From NCBI GenBank assembly GCA_016929595.1, contig JAFGIN010000193.1, forward strand, positions 62,001-126,000: DNA of 64,000 nucleotides, in the 5' to 3' direction. The position numbers and the translations under genes were made by a program. The notes under the pieces are model-generated. The model saw only the letters and a list, made by a program, of their open reading frames with translations. It did no database searches and was not told the origin of the DNA. Below, piece by piece: positions 28,758-38,035 of the stretch. Positions within the stretch are counted from its first letter, which is position 1. Each line of letters opens with the position of its first letter. Source of the stretch: Chitinispirillaceae bacterium (lineage in GTDB: Bacteria; Fibrobacterota; Chitinivibrionia; Chitinivibrionales; Chitinispirillaceae).

Positions 28758-29945
28758 TTAAGTTGTTTTTGATCCGGGAGAACTTAATTCTGTCTCCTCG
28801 TTTACCCCGGATTCACCTTTTGGGCTTGCGGAATCAGAACCGTTCTGCTGGTAATCTGCTGAATTACTGTTGACGGTAGATTTGCTTCGTGCCGATCTGA
28901 CAACTGAAATCAATTTACGATTAGAAAAACTACCTTCATTTAAACGTTGCAATTGAAATGTATAGTATTGTGATGTTTTAATCTTTCCAAGTATAGCGTT
29001 ACGAAACTGGTCTAGTAGTTCAAATCTGTCATTGTTGACATCGTGCAGCTGCATCTCCCATTCCTGGTCGGCAACGAACGCACACGTTTCATTGCTTCTA
29101 TAATCCTGAAAAAGGAGAGAAAGTATAAAAGTGATCTCTTTTGTTGATAATGGCTCGTTATGAAGTGATGAAACCGCACGCTCAAGAGTATCGAAACTGT
29201 CCGGTCTGAAATCGGGATTTGAGGAGAGCATTTGCATAACAATATTTTGAAAGGACGCTGGAATCCAGGGGGAGAGTGCATTGATCGGGATAACTGGACT
29301 TGAGAGAAACGGTGCTCTGCCCGTAAGAAGCTCATAAAAAATTGCACCAATAGAGTAAAAATCAGACCGGAGATCACCTGCAGCGTTATTGCGCACCTCA
29401 GGGGCTTGATAGATCTGGTTTTTTGGCTGATCTGAAAAGATCAGTTTTTTTGAAAAACCGCCATGCTCAAGAATTTTAATAAGTCCTCCATGTGTAAAGA
29501 GGATTTTGGAGGGTGTCAATCTCATCAGTGGATGGGGGTTTTCCCGGCTGATCCCCTTATGCAGACCCTTCAGTGCTCTGAAAAAGAGAATAAAAACAGG
29601 CAGCAAAAACCATGGCGGAAGAGTCAACCGCAATGCCGCAAGTTGTTCGATACATTGACTAAGAGTAACTCCCTCATAATACCGTGTGGCGATGAACGGT
29701 TTGCCATCCATATATCCGTAGTCAACTATCGGAGCAAAAACCGGTGGCGATGTATGAATGAGCACGTTCATATACTTCTGAAAAGTATATACCCAGGAGC
29801 CATTATACAAGGTTTTGTCTTTGAGTACTTTAATTGCTATTGTGCCGGTATTTTTATCTCTGGCCTTACCTTCAGCAATCCATAGAGAGGAGGTATCATC
29901 CTCCTGATGCAATCGGGTAAGGGTATATTTGACACCAGTGTTCAT
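28758..29945 (-). CDS. Protein-kinase-fold pseudokinase
   Basis: 395 residues. The kinase fold covers about residues 8-265: the VAIK-type Lys is kept (IAIKVL, Lys39), and the APE-like Q-A-P-E-V, D-x-x-S-x-G and Y-E-L-L-T-G-R-A-P motifs are clear. The catalytic loop HRDLKPSN is replaced by L-M-R-L-T-P-S-K (140-147), so the catalytic Asp is Arg and the Mg-binding Asn is Lys. DFG is replaced by E-H-G (160-162), and no glycine loop is evident. Phosphotransfer should be abolished. A C-terminal tail of about 130 residues ends in a Ser/Asn-rich segment. Next gene is an active kinase, suggesting an allosteric or scaffold partner. Confidence 0.87.
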   Translation of the reverse strand: MNTGVKYTLTRLHQEDDTSSLWIAEGKARDKNTGTIAIKVLKDKTLYNGSWVYTFQKYMNVLIHTSPPVFAPIVDYGYMDGKPFIATRYYEGVTLSQCIEQLAALRLTLPPWFLLPVFILFFRALKGLHKGISRENPHPLMRLTPSKILFTHGGLIKILEHGGFSKKLIFSDQPKNQIYQAPEVRNNAAGDLRSDFYSIGAIFYELLTGRAPFLSSPVIPINALSPWIPASFQNIVMQMLSSNPDFRPDSFDTLERAVSSLHNEPLSTKEITFILSLLFQDYRSNETCAFVADQEWEMQLHDVNNDRFELLDQFRNAILGKIKTSQYYTFQLQRLNEGSFSNRKLISVVRSARSKSTVNSNSADYQQNGSDSASPKGESGVNEETELSSPGSKTT

Positions 29946-30134
29946 AATATTGACCGTGATAAACTGACTGACGCTTAAAAGTGCGCCTCATCACAATAAA
30001 AACGGAAAAATCGATGCATTACTATCAAATAAAAATATTCGTTACTGCCCCAGAAGTCAAAAACAAGAATATAGAATTCATTCCGAGCTTGAAATGTCTC
30101 CCGAATTCTGGATACCTGAGTAGTAGCAAATATA

Positions 30135-31334
30135 TTACAATCGGAACTCTCCACCTTCATAGATCACCTTACCCGATCCATCATTGAGCACTGCAGTTAC
30201 TTTACGATCGGTCGTAGCAATAATATCTGTATGCTCCGGAGATTCGTTATACCCAAGGTTTTGGAAATCCTCACCGGTCATTTCAGACGGATTCAAACTG
30301 CATGCATCATGGTAGGCTTTTCCAACCGCAAGGTGTGTATTACCATGATCACCCCCGAAATTTTCATCAAAGAGAGTGTTAGCCATAAATCGGTTTATTT
30401 TAGAAAATCTTTTATCAGTCAGAGAAAATTCACCGATCTTGTCTGCATTTTTCTGGGAGAGCATTTCGTGAAGTAACATTTCATTTTCAGCTGCTTTGGC
30501 AGTTGTAATAATGCCCTTGTTTATCTCTAATTTAATATCTTTTATAATGTTGCCATAGCGGTAGAGCGGTAGATCAAAAAATATCGTACCTTCAACCTCC
30601 CGCCAGTCCGGAGAGGTGAATATTTCAAAACTGGGTATATTTCTACCTCTTCCACCAAGCCATTTCCGGTTTTTTCCCAGGCCAACCCATAGATCGGTCT
30701 GGTGCGCTTCGACATGTAATTTAACAATTGGCAATTCGTTCAATTGTTTAAGAATCGTGTTCATCGAGGCGAGCACGTCCTGCCACTTTTTAATAGGATC
30801 GGTTTCATTGAGAAAACAGGCACGGTTGATCTGCTCCCAATACTCTTCAATTGTCATACCGGCTTCTTTAGCTGCACCGCTGGTTCCATACATGCATAAC
30901 GTCCAGGTAAACTTTCCTGCATCTTCTTTTATATCAAGCCAGTCCCGGAATTGCTTGACACTTCGACTGGAAAGTATCACTTTACGTGGGTCTGCCTTGG
31001 ATAAAAAAAGCGGGTCCTCTTCCGCAAGTATTCTGACATAATGATCAATTGAATCCGCAAGACCTTTATAATACGGTGATGGAAAGAAGGACAACTGCTC
31101 GTCGGTTCCTTCCTGAAGATGCAACAGTTTAAAATCATCATCCTGAATGTTTAAAATGGGATGACCACCCCTTTTCAAAATGGCTCTGTATATCTCTTTA
31201 GCAAGTGGCAATCCAGGGGTTTGGGTAACAAGGTATACAACATCATTTTTCTTAATACCCTGCCCATCATTGAGTGCGAAATTGATAAGAACATCAGAAT
31301 AGTTTTTAAGAATAAGTGGCGAAGGTAAAAACAT
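30135..31334 (-). CDS. M29-family metallo-aminopeptidase
   Basis: 399 residues, matching the AmpS/PepS/aminopeptidase T family, which binds two cobalt or zinc ions and removes N-terminal residues. Family motifs include V-E-G-T-I-F-F-D in the middle, A-E-N-E-M-L-L-H, and near the C-terminus the strongly conserved D-E-N-F-G-G followed by G-N-T-H-L-A-V-G-K-A-Y. There is no signal peptide. AGGAGAC sits before the ATG. It is transcribed alone; 189 bases separate it from the pseudokinase gene downstream. Confidence 0.9.
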   Translation of the reverse strand: MFLPSPLILKNYSDVLINFALNDGQGIKKNDVVYLVTQTPGLPLAKEIYRAILKRGGHPILNIQDDDFKLLHLQEGTDEQLSFFPSPYYKGLADSIDHYVRILAEEDPLFLSKADPRKVILSSRSVKQFRDWLDIKEDAGKFTWTLCMYGTSGAAKEAGMTIEEYWEQINRACFLNETDPIKKWQDVLASMNTILKQLNELPIVKLHVEAHQTDLWVGLGKNRKWLGGRGRNIPSFEIFTSPDWREVEGTIFFDLPLYRYGNIIKDIKLEINKGIITTAKAAENEMLLHEMLSQKNADKIGEFSLTDKRFSKINRFMANTLFDENFGGDHGNTHLAVGKAYHDACSLNPSEMTGEDFQNLGYNESPEHTDIIATTDRKVTAVLNDGSGKVIYEGGEFRL

Positions 31335-31569
31335 GTAGTCTCCTGTTGTTGAAAATAGCTACCGTCAAAAAAAAGAGAAAAAACATTTTTGAGATTGTGC
31401 AGGACTCTCCAAATATATAAAAAGCCAGCACGCATAAAACGTTCTATTAACAATAAGCTGTATTCTATGAAGAATTATTATGAATGTGAATTGTGTTTTT
31501 TAATTCCAAGCATCCGTCGTAACCGGTACCGGAAGAGTTTCCAGAAGTAGTTTTTACGATGAATACCGA

Positions 31570-32232
31570 TCATATAAACCATGGGTTGTTTCGGATATCA
31601 CCACTGATGGTATGAAAGGTAAAATGTTCTTTCCAGGCAGCATAACTGAAGCTGAACTGGTCGCGTTTGCTTCCGCTACAAAACTCATTTCACCATTGTT
31701 CCATAGTTCTGACAACTTCCCGATCATTATGCCTTCGGATGAGAACTCCTCCAGAGATAAGTCCATTGTGTTCCGGATACAGATCTTTTTTATATCGGGC
31801 CATCTGTTCCTGCATGACCAGTGGATTGTCTTTATATTTGTGTGTCTTTCCCATTTCCATAATGGCCATGTATTCCTGATAGACACAGTCTTTCTTGTCA
31901 AAAGATGCGTGATTGTGATCAAACACTGTCATTGATTTTTCCGATAAGGCGTTTTGTATCAGCGCATGTAAATCACCAACAACAAGAAAATTCGCATCAA
32001 TATAGACACTGATATCATAATTATGAAGGAATTCATGTGGCTTAATTTTATAAATACTTGAACAGCGGCAAGCATCTGCAATCCCCGGTTCAACCTTAAC
32101 AATTTTCCAGCATCGTGATTTAAGCGGGCGATCGGTGAAACAGATTCGATCTTATTCCTTCAAATCGTCGCTGAGGGAGCAGACCGTCATAACCTCCGCA
32201 ATCGACGTATATAAAACGATTTTGTTTTGCAT
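31570..32232 (-). pseudogene. Glycosyltransferase-like (DUF616/TOD1-MUCI70 type) pseudogene with two nonsense codons
   Basis: A single frame of 221 codons runs from ATG 32232 to TGA 31570, interrupted by TAA at 32152-32154 (codon 27) and TGA at 31690-31692. It opens K-I-V-L-Y-T and after the TAA reads D-R-I-C-F-T-D, then Y-K-I-K-P-H, then Y-I-D-A-N-F-L-V, N-G-L-I-S-G-G-V-L-I-R-R-H and, across the TGA, E-Q-W-stop-N-E...K-R-D-Q-F-S-F. This is the order of motifs in the DUF616 glycosyltransferase family, where the second stop replaces the second Trp of a usual WW. The motif G-G-Y-D-G-L-L-P occurs in another frame just before the first stop, suggesting compensating indels as well. It starts eight bases after pyrC. 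Confidence 0.75.
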
Positions 32233-32239
32233 GAGGATG

Positions 32240-33580
32240 TCATTCCTTTCGCTCAAACACGATATGCCCATCTAAAATGGTCATCACGACAAGACCCTGA
32301 AGCTTATATCCTTCAAAAGAGGTGTTTCTTGATTTTGAGAAAAAGTTTTTCGGGTCCACTTTCCATGGGGTTTCGGTATCAACTATTGTGATATCTGCCG
32401 GGATGCCAGGAGTGAGCGAACCACCATGTACACCAAGAATTCTGTTGGGAATGACACTCATCTTTTTTACCATTTCAGATGGTGAAAGGATACCTTTCTT
32501 GACAAGATGGGTGTTAACAACAGAAAAAGAGGTTTCCAGGCCGATTACACCGAAATTTGCAGCTTCAAACTCCACATCCTTTTCTTCCGGAACATGCGGT
32601 GCGTGATCGCTGGCAATAACATCAATTGTACCGTCCTGAAGCCCTTCAATGATCACTTCCCGGTCTTTTGCAGTACGGAGCGGGGGATTCATTTTTTTAT
32701 GGGTATCATACAGGCCGACATCTTCTTCCGTCTGGGCTATATAGTGCGGACACGTTTCCGCTGTTACATTGACTCCACGCTTTTTAGCATCGCGAATCAA
32801 TCTGACAGATCCTGCTGTTGAAACATGTGCGATATGCACGCGTCCATGAGTGTATTCTGCCAGCAGAAGGTCGCGCGCTACAATAATCTCTTCAGCGATT
32901 GTCGGGATTCCACGCACACCAAGTCGTGTTGAAACCACTCCTTCATTCATGTGACCTTTCTGGCTTAAAGCGGGGTCTTCACAATGGCAAATGATAGGAA
33001 TGTTGAATGGTTTTGCATAGTTAAATGCATTTCTCATGATGTTACTTTTTGCGACAGATTTTCCATCATCAGAAACTGCACGTGCACCGGCACGGATCAT
33101 CTCGCCCATCGGAGCAAGCTCCTCACCTTCGAGCCCTTTTGTTATCGCACCTACCGGGTAGATTTTTGATGGGCACTGCTCTGCATGCTGAATGACATAG
33201 CGTATTTTTGATTCCTCATCGAGTGCTGGAGTAGTATTTGGCATACAGGCAACAGCGGTAAAGCCGCCAGCAGCGGCAGCTTGTGTACCAGTTGCAATTG
33301 TTTCTTTATCCTCCCGGCCTGGTTCCCGTAAATGCACATGCATATCCATCATACCAGGAATAACCCACTTGCCGGAGGCATCGATACTTTTCTTTGATAT
33401 GAACTCTGCAGGAATATCATCGGTAACCGCTTTAATCACCCCGTCTGAAAGTATGACATTGGTGATTTTGTCAATGTTGTTGACCGGATCGATAACCCGG
33501 CCGTTTTTGATCACCAGCGGTTCTGCCTTTATTTTAAAATCTATAGGAAATATGGTCGCACCATTTGGTTTTCTAAGCAT
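32240..33580 (-). CDS. pyrC: Dihydroorotase
   Basis: 446 residues from ATG 33580, which overlaps the end of pyrB and follows GGAGGTG at the right distance; an earlier in-frame start at 33631 would lie inside pyrB without such a site. Class I dihydroorotase motifs: M-D-M-H-V-H-L-R-E-P-G (zinc His pair and substrate Arg), I-C-H-C-E-D, V-H-I-A-H-V-S, and the catalytic I-A-S-D-H-A-P-H near the C-terminus. It cyclises carbamoyl-aspartate to dihydroorotate in de novo pyrimidine synthesis. Third gene of pyrR-pyrB-pyrC. Confidence 0.95.
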   Translation of the reverse strand: MLRKPNGATIFPIDFKIKAEPLVIKNGRVIDPVNNIDKITNVILSDGVIKAVTDDIPAEFISKKSIDASGKWVIPGMMDMHVHLREPGREDKETIATGTQAAAAGGFTAVACMPNTTPALDEESKIRYVIQHAEQCPSKIYPVGAITKGLEGEELAPMGEMIRAGARAVSDDGKSVAKSNIMRNAFNYAKPFNIPIICHCEDPALSQKGHMNEGVVSTRLGVRGIPTIAEEIIVARDLLLAEYTHGRVHIAHVSTAGSVRLIRDAKKRGVNVTAETCPHYIAQTEEDVGLYDTHKKMNPPLRTAKDREVIIEGLQDGTIDVIASDHAPHVPEEKDVEFEAANFGVIGLETSFSVVNTHLVKKGILSPSEMVKKMSVIPNRILGVHGGSLTPGIPADITIVDTETPWKVDPKNFFSKSRNTSFEGYKLQGLVVMTILDGHIVFERKE

Positions 33581-34499
33581 TTTCTCCACCTCCAAGCAGG
33601 TAGAGAACTGCCATCCGGACAGCAACACCATTAGTAACCTGCTCTAAAATTACGGATTTTGGTCCATCAGCAACATCTGATGAAAGTTCAATGCCACGAT
33701 TTATTGGACCCGGATGCATAATAAGCACATTTTTTGAAAGTTTGTTTAATTTTTCGGTATCCATTCCCCACCGTTCACGATATTCGCGAATTGTCGGGAA
33801 AGCACCACTGGCCTGACGCTCAAGCTGCAGCCGCAGAAACATTACCACATCAGCACCTTCAAGTGCTTCATCAAGGTTGAATGTCACCGGGACACCAATG
33901 CTATCCATAGGCTGGGGGAGAAGTGTCGGCGGGCCGCACAACACCACATTCATTCCTAACGTACTCATACCCCAGGCATTGGAACGGGCAACCCGGCTAT
34001 GAAAAATGTCCCCAATTATCGCGACCTTGAGTCCCTCAAGACGGCCAAGTTTTCTGCGGATCGTCATAATGTCCAGAAGCGCCTGTGTCGGGTGCTCGTG
34101 CAGTCCATCACCTGCATTGATTATCACTGCATCGGTACACTGTGTCAGAAAATGGGGGACACCGGCAGCACCGTGCCGAACAACAACCATATCGATTTTC
34201 ATCGCTTCAATATTTTGAATTGTGTCCCGAAGTGATTCACCCTTATTTACAGAACTGGAGGATGAAGAAAAATTCAGCGGGCTCGCCGAGAGCCGCTTTT
34301 CAGCCAGTTCGAATGAGATTCGTGTTCGGGTGCTGTTTTCGTAGAAGAGATTGACAATTGTCTTACCTCTGAGTGTCGGGACAACTTTAATCTCTCGATC
34401 TAATACCTCATGAAATGAATCAGCAGTGTTTAAAATTAATTCTATATCCTCTTTCGAGACGCCTTCAAGTCCTAGCAGATGCCTACTGCTTAGTCCCAT
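33573..34499 (-). CDS. pyrB: Aspartate carbamoyltransferase catalytic chain
   Basis: 308 residues, the usual catalytic-subunit size. Carbamoyl-phosphate site F-Y-E-N-S-T-R-T-R near residue 51, the K-G-E-S-L loop, and H-P-T-Q-A-L-L-D near 139. It condenses carbamoyl phosphate with aspartate. No pyrI regulatory gene follows, so the enzyme is probably the unregulated trimer type controlled by PyrR. Overlaps the pyrC start by eight bases and lies three bases after pyrR. Confidence 0.96.
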   Translation of the reverse strand: MGLSSRHLLGLEGVSKEDIELILNTADSFHEVLDREIKVVPTLRGKTIVNLFYENSTRTRISFELAEKRLSASPLNFSSSSSSVNKGESLRDTIQNIEAMKIDMVVVRHGAAGVPHFLTQCTDAVIINAGDGLHEHPTQALLDIMTIRRKLGRLEGLKVAIIGDIFHSRVARSNAWGMSTLGMNVVLCGPPTLLPQPMDSIGVPVTFNLDEALEGADVVMFLRLQLERQASGAFPTIREYRERWGMDTEKLNKLSKNVLIMHPGPINRGIELSSDVADGPKSVILEQVTNGVAVRMAVLYLLGGGENA

Positions 34500-34502
34500 G
34501 TA

Positions 34503-35051
34503 TCAATCGCCTTCCTCAAATTCTGTTAACCACAGAGAGTCTTCACCATCGATTTCAGCTACTTTCAGCGCAACTTCCTGATTTGGAAGAGTTGTAATCT
34601 TTTTCCCTACATAATCTGCCCGGATAGGCAGCTCACGGTTTCCACGATCAACCAGCACTGCAAGTTGAATGGTCTTCGGTCTTCCGAAATCCACCAGTGC
34701 ATCAAGAGCAGCCCTCACCGTACGACCTGTATACAGCACATCATCAACCAGAATAAGATTGATATGGTTAATATCGAACGGGATATCGGTGATTCTCACT
34801 ACCGGCTGCTTTAAAGCCATTCGATAATCATCACGGTACAGCGTCGGATCAACAGTCCCCGCTGTCAGCGCAAGATGCTCCAGTTCATTAATTTTCGCAA
34901 CGATCCGTTTAGCCAGAAACACTCCCCGGGATTGCATTCCGACAACACCGAGTTTGGAAAAATCCTGGTTACGTTCTAAAATCTGATGAGTGATCCGGGT
35001 AAGGGCGAGATCCAGAGAATGCTTGTCCATTAAAAGTTCACGTTGTTTCAT
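34503..35051 (-). CDS. pyrR: PyrR: pyrimidine operon regulator / uracil phosphoribosyltransferase
   Basis: 182 residues with the PRPP-binding loop L-V-D-D-V-L-Y-T-G-R-T, and V-G-M-Q-S-R-G-V-F-L-A near the N-terminus as in PyrR. In Firmicutes PyrR binds anti-terminator RNA in response to UMP; many PyrR proteins also make UMP from uracil. Here only 64 bases separate it from the dynamin gene, too short for the usual attenuator, so regulation may be translational or the protein may act mainly as an enzyme. Start could be either Met1 or Met8; neither has a clear ribosome binding site. Confidence 0.9.
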   Translation of the reverse strand: MKQRELLMDKHSLDLALTRITHQILERNQDFSKLGVVGMQSRGVFLAKRIVAKINELEHLALTAGTVDPTLYRDDYRMALKQPVVRITDIPFDINHINLILVDDVLYTGRTVRAALDALVDFGRPKTIQLAVLVDRGNRELPIRADYVGKKITTLPNQEVALKVAEIDGEDSLWLTEFEEGD

Positions 35052-35115
35052 ACTGAAGAAAATAGTTTGAATGGATAAGTATTGGCAAGGGATGTTTTTT
35101 GATAATGAATTAAAC

Positions 35116-36936
35116 TTATTTTAGTAATGAAATAATGTTTTCTATTGCGCTTACATGATTTTTAAGTGCTCTGACTGATGGATCAGATTCCAGCTTTCTA
35201 CTGGTAAGAGAGCGCTCCTTTTTGCTGGAAATTTCGTCCACACACTTGAGAAGCTCAGAATACGTATCACTGAGTACAGATCTCATCTTATCAAAAGCAT
35301 TTTTGTATTGTATTGAAAGATCTGTGAAATACTCTTTTTTATTTACGGCGATCATTTCACCAGCGAGTTTTTCGACGCGGTTGCGGATTCGTGCTATCCG
35401 GGTTTGTCTGTTTTGAAACCAGTCGGTCCATTCAGAAATGATGTCTTTTGATGAAATTGATTTCGAGAAGTTCCAGCTCTCCTCAGCATCGACTTCTGAT
35501 AAATCAAGTTTATCCTGTACTGATGACATAACAGAATCCGGGATCTCGCCTACGCAATCTATGACCATCTCATGAATTTTGGCCAGTTCACGGAGATGCA
35601 CCTGGATTGCTTTGCGGTAAGGACGGTTAACGCGATTGATAGTTGCAGTACGTTGCATGGTAAGCGTCTGTAGTACCATCCTGTTAAGAGCTGATGTGAG
35701 GTTATCGATGGTTTTAAGAACTCCGGCTGAGTTGCTGAAAAGTGTTCCGATAGATACTGTTAATGCCGATTGTATTGTGGAATCTGCCTGCCTGGATTGC
35801 TCATCAAGAAATTTAAGTATCGCTTTCTTTTCAATTTCAACAAGGGCAAGTTCTTTGTCGATTGCTTTTCTGATTGTATCTGCACCAGCGACAAATCCTT
35901 CATGCTCTTTGTGCATCGTTTCAACAGGTTTGTGAAAATCCTCGATTTGCTGTTTGAGGGTGTTGGTGATCTCCCTGAGTGCATCCCCGAGCTTCTCATT
36001 CAAAGCCTGTGATAATGCAAAATATTTTTCTCTCGTCATAAAATCAAGAACGCCGCTACGGATTGTATCCATTCCACTGCCGATCCAGTCACGGTCATCG
36101 ACGTGCTGTCTTTCAGCGTTAAGCCCTTTGATGGCACAGATATGAAAAAGGCGCAGATCAACTTCGTAACCCATACGGGAGATAAGTGTTCCCCTGATAA
36201 AACGGTCAACCTCCCGAAGATCCGGTTCACTTAGAAGATCTATTTTATTGAGAATGAAAAAAATCCTTGAAACCCGGTTTTGAACCTGTTTGAGAAATTC
36301 AACTTCCATTTGTGTCAATGGTGGATCTGCACTTATAAGAAACAGTGCTGCATCACATTCGACAATCGTTTCGAGTGCTGTACGCGTGTTGTGAAGGTAG
36401 GTTGAACCAAAGCCGGGTGTGTCTATCAGTACCGTTCCGTTCTCAAGAAGTACCGATGGACATTGTACTTCAACCTCTTTTACACAGAGTTGATTTTTAG
36501 GATTATGCTCTTCTGCGACATAGGTGATAAGGGTTGCAGAAATGTCTTCATTGGATGTTTGAACGACCAGATCCCCTTTGCCATTGAGAAATCGTACCAC
36601 ACATTTCAGATGCGGTCCCCAGCTGATCAGGGTCGGTACTGATGTAAGTGGCAGAACTGAGGTCGGCAAAACATTGAACCCGACCAGGGCATTTATAAAT
36701 GTACTCTTACCCCTGTTGAATTGTCCAAGTACCGCAAGGTGCAGCCTGCCATGAGCAAGCCGATGGCGAAGTTCCTCAATATTATTAACAGAAACCCTGC
36801 AGCTATCAGGAAGATTACGGCAGACGTTCAATGCCCGATCGATGATCTCATCAATAGAAAGCGGCTCAGTCTCCACCGGAAGAGAACCATTATTATTTAT
36901 TGGAGTTGATATCTGATAATTTTCACTGCTGATCAT
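35116..36936 (-). CDS. Bacterial dynamin-like GTPase
   Basis: 606 residues. G1/P-loop G-Q-F-N-R-G-K-S-T at about 69-77, G2 Thr in L-P-L-T-S-V-P-T, G3 D-T-P-G-F-G-S-T, and G4 N-K-I-D-L. The remaining 370 residues are helical with heptad-like patterning and no strongly hydrophobic membrane span, as expected for the stalk and lipid-interacting tip of the dynamin family. Such proteins remodel membranes or hold them together under stress, and some act in vesicle formation or phage defence. It occurs singly here, whereas many bacterial dynamins come in pairs. It lies just upstream of pyrR on the same strand. Confidence 0.88.
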   Translation of the reverse strand: MISSENYQISTPINNNGSLPVETEPLSIDEIIDRALNVCRNLPDSCRVSVNNIEELRHRLAHGRLHLAVLGQFNRGKSTFINALVGFNVLPTSVLPLTSVPTLISWGPHLKCVVRFLNGKGDLVVQTSNEDISATLITYVAEEHNPKNQLCVKEVEVQCPSVLLENGTVLIDTPGFGSTYLHNTRTALETIVECDAALFLISADPPLTQMEVEFLKQVQNRVSRIFFILNKIDLLSEPDLREVDRFIRGTLISRMGYEVDLRLFHICAIKGLNAERQHVDDRDWIGSGMDTIRSGVLDFMTREKYFALSQALNEKLGDALREITNTLKQQIEDFHKPVETMHKEHEGFVAGADTIRKAIDKELALVEIEKKAILKFLDEQSRQADSTIQSALTVSIGTLFSNSAGVLKTIDNLTSALNRMVLQTLTMQRTATINRVNRPYRKAIQVHLRELAKIHEMVIDCVGEIPDSVMSSVQDKLDLSEVDAEESWNFSKSISSKDIISEWTDWFQNRQTRIARIRNRVEKLAGEMIAVNKKEYFTDLSIQYKNAFDKMRSVLSDTYSELLKCVDEISSKKERSLTSRKLESDPSVRALKNHVSAIENIISLLK

Positions 36937-37163
36937 ACCACATCATCTTACATACATTTCATAAAAAAATCAAGGTCTTACGCTAAAACATCCATCGTGT
37001 TGCGGACGATGCAAAAAGAACGAGATCCATTTCGGGGACATTATAATCATCTGTCAGAAGTTGAGAGCCCGAACTATCTGCAAACTCTGGCACCAAATGT
37101 ATAATTCTAATATAGATAATGGCCTGGCCGCTTCAGGTAATGGTATATTAGTCGACGATGTAT

Positions 37164-37541
37164 CTATCGATGTGAAATCCATTGCCGGATCCTTTTTTTA
37201 AGAATTAATTTTATTTTCATTCGAAAAACCGGAATCAGCAGAAAAATTCCTGTCAGATCGGTAAGCACTCCCGGAGTGATCAGAAGAATTCCTGCAATCA
37301 GTATCATTACACCATCAATCAATTCGTCTGTGGGCATTTTTCCCATCGAGAGGATCGATTTGATTCTGCTCAGGACCGATAGTCCCTGCCGGTGTGCGAG
37401 CCAGGCACCGAGAACACCGGTAAAAAAAACAATAAAGATAGTGTTCCATACGCCTATATAGGTACCAATTGTTATGATTAAATAGAGCTCAATAAGGGGA
37501 ATAATAGTGAAAGCGAGAAGAAGTGTTCTGAATAGTTTCAT
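37164..37541 (-). CDS. fxsA: FxsA family membrane protein
   Basis: 125 residues with three or four hydrophobic segments. The N-terminus (L-L-A-F-T-I-I-P-L-I-E-L) and the G-x-L-L-I-T-P-G-V-L-T-D-L-x-G segment are the family hallmarks. E. coli FxsA, when overproduced, counteracts F exclusion of phage T7; its normal role is unknown. Monocistronic, divergent from the TauE-like gene. Confidence 0.85.
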   Translation of the reverse strand: MKLFRTLLLAFTIIPLIELYLIITIGTYIGVWNTIFIVFFTGVLGAWLAHRQGLSVLSRIKSILSMGKMPTDELIDGVMILIAGILLITPGVLTDLTGIFLLIPVFRMKIKLILKKRIRQWISHR

Positions 37542-37622
37542 TTCAAGGTGCTCATATCATATTTGAAATTGTATATAATGTAATTATTTTAAACCTGAAC
37601 ATTAAATTTTAAAGGTCGTAAC

Positions 37623-38003
37623 ATGTCGATGTATTCTCTGGTAATCTATATTCTTATTGGTGGTTGTGCTGGCGTTTTATCGGGACTCTTTGGCATTGGT
37701 GGTGGAGTTCTGATAGCACCCTCACTTATCTATATTGCAGGTTATCCACATTTAACTGCGATTGGGACCAGTCTTGCAATATTGCTTCCACCTATAAGCA
37801 TTGCTGCTGTTGTGGAGTATTACAATAAAGGACATGTCAATGTACCTGCTGCAATCGTGATCGCTTCCGCATTGATGATCGCATCATGGATGAGCGCCCG
37901 TTTTACTTTCAGACTTAATGGTGCTGTTGTAAGGCTGTTGTTTGGCATTTTTCTGGTCGTAATGGGTGGGTATACGATTATACAGGGTTTATTAAAAAAA
38001 TAG
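37623..38003 (+). CDS. Half-length TauE/SafE family membrane protein
   Basis: 126 residues with about four membrane helices. The glycine-rich start (G-G-C-A-G-V-L-S-G-L-F-G-I-G-G-G) and P-H-L-T-A-I-G-T-S-L-A are the TauE/SafE (DUF81) signature, found in exporters of sulfonates and sulfite-like anions. Full-length members have about 250 residues built from two similar halves, so this half would need to dimerise to form a transporter. AAAGG lies before the ATG. Convergent with the TPR protein gene. Confidence 0.82.
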   Translation: MSMYSLVIYILIGGCAGVLSGLFGIGGGVLIAPSLIYIAGYPHLTAIGTSLAILLPPISIAAVVEYYNKGHVNVPAAIVIASALMIASWMSARFTFRLNGAVVRLLFGIFLVVMGGYTIIQGLLKK

Positions 38004-38035
38004 CACACTAACATTGGCACCTTTCAATGCTGTAG

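Noticed and set aside
31690-31692. TGA read as tryptophan (alternative genetic code)
   Set aside because: The same frame also has a TAA at 32152, and TGA is used as the normal stop of intact genes such as guaA; decay is simpler.
36937-37163. Small gene between the dynamin-like gene and fxsA
   Set aside because: No open frame with start, ribosome binding site and protein-like composition was seen.
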